The notes: generated from the letters alone by a model not told the origin. 64,000 nucleotides of DNA from Paenibacillus zeisoli (GCF_003994465.1 NZ_RZNX01000001.1:682001-746000), one strand, 5' to 3'. Positions 18,632 through 27,625 are shown, counted from the stretch's first letter. A program made the numbers and translations.

Positions 18632-19270
18632 CTATTCCTGTTCTCTCGTCAGTGGATGCGTAAGTTCGACATGGCCCATCAGTGTGTCAACCTGCTGCCC
18701 ATCAACAAGCAGCTCCAGGCTTTTCACTTCATCAAATTGAAAGCTTGTCTTCTTAAGCGCCTCAAGGGCCAGGGATTCGCCCCCCGCTCCTAACCTCGCT
18801 TCATCCGGCAGATGAATATCTACCGTCAGCAATCCGTCTTTGAAGCTAACCGACTTAAAGTTCACTTTCTCCCAAAGCGCGAACAGCTTGCTGTCGCCAC
18901 TGCTCTGAAGTGACTTTATGGCAGCTTCATACTTGTCCTGATCGTTCCCAACCTTGATTTCTTTCTGAACCTTCTTCAGCTCAAGCATTTGATCATCCGT
19001 ATAAAAAGCATTAATGAGCAAAGTCTTGGCGTTCGTGTCCGCCGGCTCGGTAGTAGTCGGTGTGGTTGTTGTGGCTGCCTGCTGCGTTGCTCCCCCTGTG
19101 GAAGTATCCGAAGTACCCGAAGAGTTATTGGAGTTATCCGTAATCGTGGCAGGAGCCGAACTTTTCTGTGAATTGTCTGACACAGCTGCTGACTGCGGCT
19201 TCTGACCACAACCTGCACTTATTCCAACAACTACAACCAGCAGCGCTGTGAACCAAAGTTTTCTTGTCAC
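18632..19270 (-). CDS. GerMN-domain lipoprotein (copy 2)
   Basis: 212 residues from a GTG at 19270 preceded by AAAGGAGG at 8 bases. A lipoprotein signal with lipobox ISAGC is followed by a Ser/Thr/Pro-rich linker to about residue 85. The rest is a GerMN domain: LLINAFYTDDQMLELKKV, VDIHLPDEARLGAGGESLALE, and VKSLELLVDGQQVD. GerMN is known from GerM, a sporulation and germination lipoprotein, and from lipoproteins such as LpqB. Within the window it has a close paralogue at 20991-21605, and each copy follows an amidase of the same type. It starts 24 bases after the amidase stop, so the pair is cotranscribed. A role in cell-wall remodelling is inferred. Confidence 0.88.
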   Translation of the reverse strand: MTRKLWFTALLVVVVGISAGCGQKPQSAAVSDNSQKSSAPATITDNSNNSSGTSDTSTGGATQQAATTTTPTTTEPADTNAKTLLINAFYTDDQMLELKKVQKEIKVGNDQDKYEAAIKSLQSSGDSKLFALWEKVNFKSVSFKDGLLTVDIHLPDEARLGAGGESLALEALKKTSFQFDEVKSLELLVDGQQVDTLMGHVELTHPLTREQE

Positions 19271-19294
19271 TTTCGCTTCCTCCTTTCAGGAAAT

Positions 19295-20662
19295 CTATTG
19301 AACTTTCAGATATTCCTTAATGCCTGCTACAATACCCTCGGCCACTTTGTTCTGGAATGTCTCCGTATAGAGAAGAGCTTCATCTTTCGTATTACTGAGA
19401 TATCCGCACTCCAGAAGAACTGCCGGCATTGTCGTCTCACGTGTTACATGAAGACTTGCATAACGAACCTTGCGATCCGTAAGGCCAGAGGCTTTAACCA
19501 AATACTTATGCATCACATTAGCCAACTGCAGACTGGAATTTCTTGTGTAATAGGTCTCTACACCCGTGGCAGCAGCTGCACCCGCATTTGCATGAACGGA
19601 GATGAATATATCCGCTTTCAGCTTCTCGGCAATTTTCACCCGATCAGACAAAGTAGGATAAGTATCCCCACTTCTGGTAAGGACTAGATCAATGTTCTTG
19701 TTGTTCTTAAGCAAGGCTTCCACCTTCAGAACGACAGCCAGATTAAAGTCCTTCTCTCTGCGTCCCTTAATGCTGATGGCACCCGGGTCTGTTCCGCCGT
19801 GACCAGCATCCAGTACCACAAGCTTCTTCCCGCTAGTTCCCGGTGGTGTTACTGGAGTAGACGAACCCTTGTTCAGATCAAGGATAATCAGACCATCCCC
19901 GGCATTTACGAGTTCGTAATTTTTGGCATAATTTAGATCGAGAACGATGCGCACTGTCGAAGGATTAGTGCTGTATAGTGAAAAGCGCACCTGTGAAACG
20001 TCTGGATATCCATTGATCTGAATGGATCCCATCTGATTGCTGTCCAGAACTCCGGCAGGAAATGTGTTATCGAACCGTGCATGGGGCACATCAATCACAA
20101 TCCGGTCGGGACCCGTCATTTTGAACACATTAGGTGTAACCTTCCCGCTGGCCGCAATGATCAGACGGTTATCGCTATAGCTAATCCCGCTGATCAATGC
20201 ATCTGTCTGAGAAGTGTTTCCACTATCACTTCTCGGGGTAATAAGTTGTACAGATTTCGTTGTATGATCCCAGTTGACCTTCATTCCCATCTGCTCACTG
20301 ATGAAACGAAGTGGGATCATGGAAGTATCACCTTTAAGGTATGGAGCTACCGGAACGATTGCAGTCGTCCCATTTACAGTAGCTGTCTTCTTTCCTACAA
20401 CTAATTTAATTAAGGTATCCGCATTCTTTATGGTTACCGTGCCTGTCTTATTCTCCCAGCTGACATTAAAACCAAGCTCCTCCATGACGACACGAATCGG
20501 AATCATCACACTTCCATTGACTTCTTGAACCTGATTAGCTGAGCTAAGATTCAGTTCTTTCCCGTCAAGATATATATGCGTACTTGCTTCAGCCGCACTT
20601 CCCATCCCGGGAAAAGCCAATAAAAAGACGAACAAAACTGCAAAAAAGCCTAATTTCTTCAT
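19295..20662 (-). CDS. N-acetylmuramoyl-L-alanine amidase with Cu-amine-oxidase-N and AMIN domains (copy 2)
   Basis: 455 residues. Order: signal peptide (about 1-23), copper amine oxidase N-terminal-like wall-binding domain (about 28-137, with VQEVNGSVMIPIRVVMEELG and MIPLRFISEQMGMKVNWD), AMIN domain (about 155-262, ISYSDNRLIIAASG), and a zinc Amidase_3 domain (about 278-453). Zinc ligands and catalytic residue are present: the His of VLDAGHGGTDPGA, a Glu in GRREKDFNLA, the His of ISVHANA and the Glu of AVLLECGYLSN. The enzyme cuts the bond between muramic acid and the stem peptide outside the cell. AGGGG lies 6 bases before the ATG. It is half of a tandemly repeated gene pair. Confidence 0.94.
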   Translation of the reverse strand: MKKLGFFAVLFVFLLAFPGMGSAAEASTHIYLDGKELNLSSANQVQEVNGSVMIPIRVVMEELGFNVSWENKTGTVTIKNADTLIKLVVGKKTATVNGTTAIVPVAPYLKGDTSMIPLRFISEQMGMKVNWDHTTKSVQLITPRSDSGNTSQTDALISGISYSDNRLIIAASGKVTPNVFKMTGPDRIVIDVPHARFDNTFPAGVLDSNQMGSIQINGYPDVSQVRFSLYSTNPSTVRIVLDLNYAKNYELVNAGDGLIILDLNKGSSTPVTPPGTSGKKLVVLDAGHGGTDPGAISIKGRREKDFNLAVVLKVEALLKNNKNIDLVLTRSGDTYPTLSDRVKIAEKLKADIFISVHANAGAAAATGVETYYTRNSSLQLANVMHKYLVKASGLTDRKVRYASLHVTRETTMPAVLLECGYLSNTKDEALLYTETFQNKVAEGIVAGIKEYLKVQ

Positions 20663-20945
20663 CCTTCACCCCTACCATTCTTGTATTTGTCCGAAATGAT
20701 TTCAACACAAAGTGCTATCCTTCGACATCACCTGGACGATTATTAGACGCGGGTTTCTATTAAAAGTTGCGAAATAATGCCAACTTTTCTGTCAAAATTC
20801 CCAGCTGATAACCCCTCTTTTCTATTATCGACATTCCTCTCATATTCTTTAGTCCGACCTTAACAAAGGTTTTAAAACGCTTTCATCCTTCGTGCAAGCG
20901 TGGGAATCAAGCTGTAATAAATGGATTCTATTTCCACCTATAGAC
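20663..20945. other. Intergenic region upstream of amidase copy 2
   Basis: About 280 bases without a gene. The minus strand contains TTGACA (positions 20796-20791) and TTGAAA (about 20704-20699) as possible -35 boxes, but I cannot find a convincing -10 at proper spacing for either. The AGGGGTGAAGG ribosome binding site next to the amidase start is nearly the same as that of the paralogue. No other structure seen. Confidence 0.5.
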
Positions 20946-20971
20946 AAAAAAAGAACCCGCTGCGCGGATTC
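20946..20971 (-). terminator. Terminator of the first amidase-GerMN pair
   Basis: GAATCCGC and GCGGGTTC form an 8-bp stem with a 3-base loop, followed by seven T residues on the minus strand. Confidence 0.9.
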
Positions 20972-20990
20972 TCAAATAGGATATGTTCAC

Positions 20991-21605
20991 TTATGATCTT
21001 GTCATCGGATGCTCTAACTCATCATGACCCATCAAGGTATCCACTTTGCTTCCATCAACCAGAAGCTCAATGGACTTGACCTCATCGAACTGGAAGAAAG
21101 CTCTCTTCAGTGCCTCAATAGCTAAACTTTCTCCGCCCGCGCCCAATCTCGCTTCATCTGGCAAATGAATATCGATCGTTAATTCTCCATCCTTTAAAGC
21201 GGCCGACTTCAACTCGACCTTCTGCCAAAGAGCGAACAGCTTATCCGTGCCGCTGTCTTTCAAGGTTTTGAAGACTTCCGTGTACTTATCCTGCTCATTT
21301 GAGAAAGTAATCTCCTTGTGCTCCTCTTTCAATTCCATCATGTCATTATCCGTGTAATAACTGCTGATTGTTAACTTGTTGGCCGAGTTCTCAGGTTGAT
21401 CAGACGACTCGCTTGGCGAAGCTGCTGCTACGTTAGTGCCAAGCTGAGAAGTTGATGGAGTCTCCTTCTCCTGATTGCCACTTGTTACACTTGGAGCACT
21501 AACCTGGTCATTGACCGGTGGAGCAGCTTGAGACTTTTGTCCGCATCCCGCACTTACCAGCATGAGCAGGATTAGTAACCCGGTAGTCAAACTCTTTCTC
21601 TTCAT
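20991..21605 (-). CDS. GerMN-domain lipoprotein (copy 1)
   Basis: 204 residues, with lipobox VSAGC, a Ser/Pro/Gln-rich linker and a GerMN domain from about residue 75: KLTISSYYTDNDMMELKEEH, VDIHL-type segment IDIHLPDEARLGAGGESLAIE, and VKSIELLVDGSKVD. The domain aligns without gaps to copy 2, with the strongest agreement in the DEARLGAGGESLA block; the linkers differ. AAGGGGG is 8 bases before the ATG. The gene starts 29 bases after its amidase partner and is closed by a terminator. The domain family is known in spore germination and cell-wall proteins; the exact job here is not known. Confidence 0.88.
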   Translation of the reverse strand: MKRKSLTTGLLILLMLVSAGCGQKSQAAPPVNDQVSAPSVTSGNQEKETPSTSQLGTNVAAASPSESSDQPENSANKLTISSYYTDNDMMELKEEHKEITFSNEQDKYTEVFKTLKDSGTDKLFALWQKVELKSAALKDGELTIDIHLPDEARLGAGGESLAIEALKRAFFQFDEVKSIELLVDGSKVDTLMGHDELEHPMTRS

Positions 21606-21634
21606 GCCACAAACCCCCTTATCACGGCTCTAGT

Positions 21635-23143
21635 CTACTGCAGGCCTAAATATTCCTTTATACCTGCTACAATACCCTCTGCAACACGCTCTTGAAACGC
21701 ATCATCATACATCAGCGCTTCATCATTCTTATTACTTAGGTATCCGACTTCGAGTAGGACCGCTGGCATTTTGGTCTCCCGGGTCACTTGAAGGCTCTTC
21801 TGCCTAACTTTCCGGTCTGGAAGTCCTGTGGCTTCGACCAGATATTTATGCATCACATTAGCCAGCTCTATACTATCCGGCCTTGTGTAATAAGTCTCAC
21901 TACCCGTAGCCGTAGCAACTGCGCTATTTCCATGTACAGAAACAAACAAGTCTGCATTAAGATCATTCGCGATCTTTACCCGGTCGCTGAGTGTAGGATA
22001 GGTATCATCACTCCGAGTAAGCACAAAATCAATGTCCGGCTCTTTCTTCAAAAGCTCCTGTACCTTGAGAACTACAGCAAGTGTAAAGGTCTTCTCATAT
22101 TTCCCGGTTATGCTGATGGCTCCCGGATCCTTCTGCCCGCCATGCCCGGCATCTATAACGACCAACTTCTTGCCATTGCCTCCCGGAGAAGTAGCAGGCC
22201 CGGACGAATCTTGATTCAAATCAACGATTACGAGACCATCACCCGCGTTCAGCAGCTGATATCCCTTGCTATAATTCAGATCGAGCACCAGACGTACGGT
22301 TGAAGGGTTACTGCTGAACAATGAATATCTTACCTGCTTCACATCAGGAAAACCCGTAACTGGAAGCAGTCCTTGACCTGCACTATTGAGCGGCTGTCCG
22401 CTTAAGAAGGAATCCGAGAACTTCGTATTGGTTAAATCAACTACGATGCGATCAGGTCCCGTTAGCTTGGAGACCTTCGTGATCGTGGTTCCGTCAATAG
22501 CGACAATCAATCGATTATCGCTAAAGCTAATTCCGTTGATGGAAGCTAGTTGAGACTGCCCCCCGGTAGTTCCGCTTGCCCCATTTCCAGCGCTCCCACT
22601 TGAAGTTCCAGTGTCAGAGGAGCCTCCCGGAGCAGGAACAGGGGTGGAATTACCGCTTACATTTCCAGCTGTGGTACCACTATTTGAACCGGTATCACTC
22701 CCGCTTTCAGAATCTGGCGAGGTAAGAAACGCTGTCTTCAGCTTATTATCCCAAAGCACCTTTAAACCGGTCTGTTCGGATACAAAGCGAAGAGGGACGT
22801 AAGTAATATTTCCCTTAAGGAGAGGAGCCGCAGGCATGATAATCTTAGCTCCATTGACATGCGCGGTTTTCTTGTTCAACGTTAAATCCAGGGTATTACC
22901 GCCCTGCTCTATACTAATTTTCTTAGTCTTGCTATCCCAATTTACGTTGTACCCCAGTTCTTCCACAATGACTCGAAGGGGTACTAATACGCTGCCTGAG
23001 ATCTCCTGAACCTGACTGTCCTTGGTTAGCTTAATCTCTCGTCCGTCCAGCTTAATGTGTGTAGCGCCTGATGCCGCTTGCCCCTGCCCGGGAAATGCGA
23101 GTAGGAAAAAAAATAGAAAGGCCAAAAATCCAAGTTTCTTCAT
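21635..23143 (-). CDS. N-acetylmuramoyl-L-alanine amidase with Cu-amine-oxidase-N and AMIN domains (copy 1)
   Basis: 502 residues from the second of two adjacent ATG codons; this choice keeps the same AGGGG-to-ATG distance (6 bases) as in copy 2. Domain order equals copy 2: signal peptide, wall-binding copper amine oxidase N-like domain, AMIN domain and Amidase_3, with VIDAGHGGQKDPGA, YEKTFTLA, VSVHGNS and AVLLEVGYLSN giving the zinc ligands and catalytic Glu. It is about 47 residues longer, mainly because of a Gly/Ser/Thr-rich insert (about 155-200) between the first two domains. Acts on peptidoglycan outside the cell. The divergence of copies suggests an old duplication. Confidence 0.94.
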   Translation of the reverse strand: MKKLGFLAFLFFFLLAFPGQGQAASGATHIKLDGREIKLTKDSQVQEISGSVLVPLRVIVEELGYNVNWDSKTKKISIEQGGNTLDLTLNKKTAHVNGAKIIMPAAPLLKGNITYVPLRFVSEQTGLKVLWDNKLKTAFLTSPDSESGSDTGSNSGTTAGNVSGNSTPVPAPGGSSDTGTSSGSAGNGASGTTGGQSQLASINGISFSDNRLIVAIDGTTITKVSKLTGPDRIVVDLTNTKFSDSFLSGQPLNSAGQGLLPVTGFPDVKQVRYSLFSSNPSTVRLVLDLNYSKGYQLLNAGDGLVIVDLNQDSSGPATSPGGNGKKLVVIDAGHGGQKDPGAISITGKYEKTFTLAVVLKVQELLKKEPDIDFVLTRSDDTYPTLSDRVKIANDLNADLFVSVHGNSAVATATGSETYYTRPDSIELANVMHKYLVEATGLPDRKVRQKSLQVTRETKMPAVLLEVGYLSNKNDEALMYDDAFQERVAEGIVAGIKEYLGLQ

Positions 23144-23345
23144 CATTCACCCCTACCATCCTAATCAAAATTGTTTGTAAAAGACGATCAGGTGTATCCA
23201 CCTGAGAACAACGGGAAACATGGACAAACAGGTCAACACTTTACGACATCTTTGACGTCAAGTTCTCTTAAATGTTGCTAATTAGTATCATTTTATCAGG
23301 AAAAAAATGCATTTAATAGAGTCACAAAAGAAACAGATTTGTAAT

Positions 23346-24125
23346 CTATGGAATGCCCAAAAATTCGTTCACACTAATCCTATGCGATTCGTAGTCTGCT
23401 CCGATACTTCTCAATTGTTCCACGATTTTCGCTGCCTCCCGGTCAATTCCCTTATACACGGTCAGTGGCACTGCCTCCAAATGGGCTTTCGCTTCAGTAT
23501 AATCGCAGGAGAACACTTTTTTGATAAACAATAATGTTTTTACTTTGTCGCTGCCCGGGCCGGTTAAGAACACCTTGTTATAAGAATACTGTTCGTCTTC
23601 ATCCATATTCGAATCCTCATCTTCATAACTGCGTGGCAGCAGGACGCTATGCAGAAACTCGGTAAGATTGTCGTAAACAACAGAGAAATCCCACGTCCCG
23701 GCCCCATGCGGAGCCGTATAAATTACCGTATCCCCTCTGGAGAGATCGATACAATAAGGATCGCCTTCATCTGAAGCAATGACTAAATAACCTGCCGGCC
23801 ATTCCGTGATGAGTTCTTCCTTAACAGGATTGTAGTTATAGCCAGATTGACCCCCAACCAAATCGTCAGCGCCGTAGATTTGTAGATTGATATATTCATC
23901 CGTGCTCCAAGAGACCGACCGCGGCACATAGTGTCTTAAAAAGTACAAGTATTCGTCAGGCAGCTGCCACTGGATGGAAATGCTTTGTATGACCTGCTCA
24001 TCCGCTATAGTTAATAGCTGCGTAGGATATTTAGAATAGAAGTCGGGATTCTGTTCCCTGATTCGTTCCAATGCGGATTGCATTTTCTCCAGTACAATAT
24101 CAATTTCTGAATAATCGTGACTCAC
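23346..24125 (-). CDS. SUKH (SMI1/KNR4) protein with L7/L12-like C-terminal tail
   Basis: 259 residues from a GTG at 24125 (AAGGGGAG 11 bases upstream). Residues about 40-165 fit the SMI1/KNR4 (SUKH) fold, with LPDEYLYFLRHY, YLVIASDEGDPYCIDLSRGD and TWDFSVVYDNLTEFLHSVL. SUKH proteins often serve as immunity proteins against secreted toxins or as binding modules. An acidic linker (168-179) leads to a second domain at about 182-250 that resembles the C-terminal domain of ribosomal protein bL12: VFLTGPGSDKVKTLLFIKKV, then the diagnostic DYTEAKAHLEAVP and EQLRSIGADYE. It starts 30 bases after the NUDIX-type regulator, so the two are likely one transcript. No toxin gene is adjacent. Function unknown. 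Confidence 0.82.
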   Translation of the reverse strand: MSHDYSEIDIVLEKMQSALERIREQNPDFYSKYPTQLLTIADEQVIQSISIQWQLPDEYLYFLRHYVPRSVSWSTDEYINLQIYGADDLVGGQSGYNYNPVKEELITEWPAGYLVIASDEGDPYCIDLSRGDTVIYTAPHGAGTWDFSVVYDNLTEFLHSVLLPRSYEDEDSNMDEDEQYSYNKVFLTGPGSDKVKTLLFIKKVFSCDYTEAKAHLEAVPLTVYKGIDREAAKIVEQLRSIGADYESHRISVNEFLGIP

Positions 24126-24155
24126 TTTAAACGCCGCTCCCCTTAACTGGATTTG

Positions 24156-25046
24156 TCAAACTTCTTCCCAATTTCTCCGGTACAGGCGGGATGGCCGATG
24201 TCCCGCATTTTCAGTATATTGGTCCGTCTCTGCAACTAGATCCGCCACTTTTCGCCGAAAGGCGGCTTTCAGCAGCTCTTTATCCAAAATCACCTCGTAA
24301 ACCTGCTGCAGTTCGGTCAGTGTAAACTCCTCCGGCAGCAAATTCATAGCAATCCCCGTGTAGTTCACCTTCCCGCGCAGACGCTCAATCGCATAAGCTA
24401 TAATTTTGGCATGATCAAAAGCAAGTCCCTCATTAGACAAAATCGCGAAAGACATGCCTGTTGAAGCCGGACTCGTCGTTACTGTTCTTTCCACGATCGC
24501 CGTAAATTCTTCATCGCCCGAGCTAAGCTTGAGCTCGTACTCCAGCTTCTTGATATATACGCCGTCACTCGTCTCTTTGTTCTCCCTCAGAAGCCGGTAG
24601 GTTACTTTGAACCAGGCAGCGTCGGCAGCGTCGTCTCCAGCCTTCAATTGCACTTGGCTGCTGTTGATCAGGGCCATATAGCTGCAGCTCATCACCCAGG
24701 TACGGGGATCACGTCCAATATCGCTGAACGTATACAGCTGCTCCAAATAAACGTCCGCCACGCCTGTCTCCTCATACAGCTCCCTGGCCGCAGCCTGCTC
24801 CGTCGTCTCATCTGGCCGAACAAATCCTCCAGGGAGCGCCCATTTCCCTAGGAACGGGTGCCCTCCCCGGCGAATCAGCAGAATACGCAGCTCCTTATCC
24901 GGCAGCTTGCGGTAATTGTCCTCCTCCGCATTCGTTACCGTGAATATCACCATGTCCGCCGCCACCGACGGCTTCTCGTAATCCTCTGACTGATACTGCT
25001 CCATAAATTCGCGTTCCGTAAGTCCGTTGTCATCCAATGGGTACAT
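24156..25046 (-). CDS. NUDIX domain protein with winged-helix C-terminus (NrtR-like regulator)
   Basis: 296 residues from the ATG at 25046, which has AAGGGGG 8 bases upstream; an in-frame GTG at 25091 has no good site. The NUDIX domain has an intact box, GGFVRPDETTEQAAARELYE followed by ETGV (about 73-96), so hydrolase activity on a nucleoside diphosphate derivative is possible. The C-terminal third (about 205-285) resembles the winged helix of NrtR-type regulators, with FTLTELQQVYEVILDKEL and KAAFRRKVADLV. In that family the NUDIX part senses ADP-ribose-like ligands and the winged helix binds operators. A 27-base inverted repeat lies 53 bases upstream of the start. The downstream partner encodes the SUKH/L12-like protein. 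Confidence 0.85.
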   Translation of the reverse strand: MYPLDDNGLTEREFMEQYQSEDYEKPSVAADMVIFTVTNAEEDNYRKLPDKELRILLIRRGGHPFLGKWALPGGFVRPDETTEQAAARELYEETGVADVYLEQLYTFSDIGRDPRTWVMSCSYMALINSSQVQLKAGDDAADAAWFKVTYRLLRENKETSDGVYIKKLEYELKLSSGDEEFTAIVERTVTTSPASTGMSFAILSNEGLAFDHAKIIAYAIERLRGKVNYTGIAMNLLPEEFTLTELQQVYEVILDKELLKAAFRRKVADLVAETDQYTENAGHRPSRLYRRNWEEV

Positions 25047-25098
25047 CTGATTTACCCCCTTGTGAAATGCAATAAATGTATTTTTAGCCACCTCTAAA

Positions 25099-25125
25099 TT
25101 GATAATAATATATTGTTACTATCAA
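25099..25125. promoter_or_regulatory. 27-base inverted repeat, candidate operator of the NUDIX regulator
   Basis: TTGATA at one end and TATCAA at the other are mirrored, and so are the inner TAA and TTA (TTGATANTAA-N7-TTANTATCAA). The centre is AT-rich. The position before a winged-helix regulator gene suggests autoregulation; not tested. Confidence 0.5.
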
Positions 25126-25187
25126 CAGCAACACGTAGACTTATCAACCAATCTTCGGAATACTTTGACTGCAGCGTTAAAAGACAC

Positions 25188-25254
25188 AAAAAACACCCCC
25201 TAAAATACTTAAGCCTAACCCAAAAGGGTAAAGCCTAAGTATTCCACGGGGGTG
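25188..25254 (-). terminator. Terminator of leuCD
   Basis: A long hairpin on the minus strand: CACCCCC with GGGGGTG at the base, AATACTTAGGC with GCTTAAGTATT in the middle, and ACCC with GGGT at the tip, followed by TTTTTT. It begins 22 bases after the leuD stop. Confidence 0.92.
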
Positions 25255-25275
25255 CACTTCAAATATACTTCTTAT

Positions 25276-25878
25276 TTAGGCGAACAGACGCGCTGCGTTC
25301 TTCTGTTCATAAGCTGTAATCTCGTCCTCATGCTTGAGCGTAAGTCCGATATCATCCAGTCCTTGAAGAAGGAACTGGCGGCGGTGCTCGTCGAGGTCAA
25401 AATTGATCACTAGACCGTAATCATCGGTAAGTGTTTTGTTCTCAAGATCGACATTCAGCTTATAACCATCATGAGCTGCTGTACGCTGGAACAAATCTTC
25501 TACCTGCTCCTCGGAAAGGACAATTGGCAGGATACCATTCTTAAAGCAGTTATTGTAGAAAATATCTGCAAAAGAAGGTGCAATCACACAGCGGAATCCA
25601 TAGTCCATAATCGCCCAAGGCGCATGCTCACGGGAGGAGCCGCAGCCAAAGTTAACGCGGGAGATCAGCACGGAAGCTCCCTCATAGCGTGGTTTGTTCA
25701 ATTCGAAATTAGGATTCACATTACCTTCTTCATCAAAACGCCACTCAAAGAATAGAAATTGACCGAATCCCGTGCGTTCAATACGCTTTAGAAATTGTTT
25801 AGGAATGATAGCATCTGTATCAACATTGACGCGGTCTACGGGACCGACGATGCCGTTTAATTTAGTGAAAGCTTGCAT
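25276..25878 (-). CDS. leuD: 3-isopropylmalate dehydratase, small subunit
   Basis: 200 residues, the standard LeuD length. Family motifs: [16 protein letters not shown] near the N-terminus, [24 protein letters not shown] in the middle, with the swivelling aconitase fold. Together with LeuC it isomerises 2-isopropylmalate to 3-isopropylmalate in leucine synthesis, in the cytoplasm. It starts 33 bases after leuC on the same strand and is followed by a strong terminator, forming a two-gene unit separate from any leuA or leuB in the window. Confidence 0.96.
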   Translation of the reverse strand: MQAFTKLNGIVGPVDRVNVDTDAIIPKQFLKRIERTGFGQFLFFEWRFDEEGNVNPNFELNKPRYEGASVLISRVNFGCGSSREHAPWAIMDYGFRCVIAPSFADIFYNNCFKNGILPIVLSEEQVEDLFQRTAAHDGYKLNVDLENKTLTDDYGLVINFDLDEHRRQFLLQGLDDIGLTLKHEDEITAYEQKNAARLFA

Positions 25879-25910
25879 AGTTATTGTCTCCCCTCTACTT
25901 GCTATTTATC

Positions 25911-27335
25911 TTAGCTGACAACTTCAGTCTTGAAGTTCCAATCCCGAACATCTACAAAGCGTCCTTCAACTGCCGCTGCCGCAGCCATAGCCGGGGAGAC
26001 CAGATGAGTACGTCCTCCGCGTCCTTGACGACCTTCAAAGTTACGGTTGGAAGTTGATGCACAGCGTTGTCCTGGCTGCAGAACGTCAGGGTTCATGGCA
26101 AGACACATACTGCATCCGGCTTCACGCCATTCAAATCCTGCCTCAGTAAAGATCTTGTCCAGACCTTCTTCTTCTGCCTGAATCTTAACTCGTCCTGAAC
26201 CAGGCACGACAATAGCTGTTACTTTATCCGATACTTTATGACCTTTAGCTACAGCAGCAGCTGCGCGAAGATCTTCAATCCGTCCGTTCGTACATGAACC
26301 GATGAACACATAATCAATCTCAATCTCGGAGATTGGAGTACCTGGAGTAAGGCCCATATATTCGAGAGCTTTCTCAGCCGCTTTACGTTCGTTCTCCGAC
26401 TCGAAATCAGCAGGATTCGGAACTGTCGCACTAATGTTGGTACCCATACCCGGGCTTGTTCCCCAGGTTACTTGTGGAATCAGGGAATCTACATCGAACT
26501 CAACAACACGGTCATATTGAGCGCCTTCATCAGATGTAAGCTCTTTCCAGCGGGCAACCGCTTCATCAAAAGCAGCCCCTTGAGGTACATACTGACGTCC
26601 ACGCAGATATTCAAATGTTGTTTCGTCTGGAGCGATCAGACCTGCTCTAGCTCCACCTTCGATAGACATATTGCAGACCGTCATGCGCTCTTCCATAGAC
26701 AGCTCACGAATAGCTTCGCCTGTGTACTCAATGACATAACCTGTTGCGAAGTCAGTACCATACTTGGCAATAACACCAAGAATAAGGTCCTTCGCTGTAA
26801 CGCCAGGATTCCGTTTGCCGACAAAGCGCACTTCAAGTGTCTTCGCTTTGGCCTGCTGCAGGCACTGTGTAGCCATTACGTGTTCAACTTCACTTGTACC
26901 GATACCGAATGCCAGAGCACCGAATGCTCCGTGTGTGGAAGTATGGCTGTCACCGCACACGATAGTTTTACCCGGATGAGTAAGACCAAGCTCAGGACCC
27001 ATAACGTGCACAACGCCCTGATCAATCGTGTCGAGGTCGAACAAAGTTACGCCGAAGTCACGGCAGTTCTGGGACAACGTATCGATCTGCTGTTTGGAGA
27101 TTGGATCTGTAATGTTAAAGCGGTCTTTGGTAGGGACGTTATGGTCCATAGTAGCAAAAGTAAGCTCTGGTCTGCGTACCTTGCGTCCGCTTAGGCGAAG
27201 TCCTTCAAACGCTTGTGGAGACGTAACCTCATGAACAAGATGAAGGTCGATATATAGAATGCTTGGCTTGCCTTCTTCCTGATGAATAACATGATTATCC
27301 CAAATTTTCTCATACATAGTTTTCTTTTGACTCAT
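25911..27335 (-). CDS. leuC: 3-isopropylmalate dehydratase, large subunit
   Basis: 474 residues from the ATG at 27335; AGAGGTGA lies 8 bases before it, and the frame further upstream (to 27389) lacks a ribosome binding site and runs into the promoter region. Typical LeuC features: [12 protein letters not shown] start, [13 protein letters not shown], and the three cysteines that hold the [4Fe-4S] cluster in [14 protein letters not shown] and [12 protein letters not shown], with the family end [20 protein letters not shown]. Carries the active-site iron-sulfur cluster of the LeuCD heterodimer. The divergent LysR gene and two palindromes upstream suggest regulation by that protein. Confidence 0.96.
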   Translation of the reverse strand: MSQKKTMYEKIWDNHVIHQEEGKPSILYIDLHLVHEVTSPQAFEGLRLSGRKVRRPELTFATMDHNVPTKDRFNITDPISKQQIDTLSQNCRDFGVTLFDLDTIDQGVVHVMGPELGLTHPGKTIVCGDSHTSTHGAFGALAFGIGTSEVEHVMATQCLQQAKAKTLEVRFVGKRNPGVTAKDLILGVIAKYGTDFATGYVIEYTGEAIRELSMEERMTVCNMSIEGGARAGLIAPDETTFEYLRGRQYVPQGAAFDEAVARWKELTSDEGAQYDRVVEFDVDSLIPQVTWGTSPGMGTNISATVPNPADFESENERKAAEKALEYMGLTPGTPISEIEIDYVFIGSCTNGRIEDLRAAAAVAKGHKVSDKVTAIVVPGSGRVKIQAEEEGLDKIFTEAGFEWREAGCSMCLAMNPDVLQPGQRCASTSNRNFEGRQGRGGRTHLVSPAMAAAAAVEGRFVDVRDWNFKTEVVS

Positions 27336-27452
27336 CATAATCACCTCTAAATTTGCAGTAGTAGCGAACCTGGTGACGAAGTGGCACAATGTGCTAAGAC
27401 CTGCCGCTTCGTTCGTTGAATCTACTATATCACTTGTCAGCTAATTGATCCA

Positions 27453-27489
27453 AGATATGATATCTATAATTGTGATAGGTTTAACCTAT
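27453..27489. promoter_or_regulatory. Paired palindromes between leuC and the LysR gene
   Basis: AGATATGATATCT (27453-27465) and ATAGGTTTAACCTAT (27475-27489) are perfect inverted repeats whose centres are 23 bases apart, about two helical turns. The second contains the T-N11-A pattern of LysR-type operators. This is the usual arrangement of recognition and activation sites for a divergent LysR regulator. Confidence 0.55.
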
Positions 27490-27578
27490 AGATCAACATT
27501 TAAGTAATATGAGATTGAAATACTATTTTAATATAAAAAGAAACAAGAAGCAGCAAGCATTATTACTCCTATGTGAGA

Positions 27579-27584
27579 TATAAT
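27579..27584 (+). promoter_or_regulatory. -10 box of the LysR gene
   Basis: A perfect TATAAT, 41 bases before the start codon, preceded by TGTGAGA. The -35 at proper spacing (AGCATT) is weak. Confidence 0.45.
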
Positions 27585-27625
27585 GTTCATAGGTATTACT
27601 TATAACTTACTGTCAGGAGGCTAAC

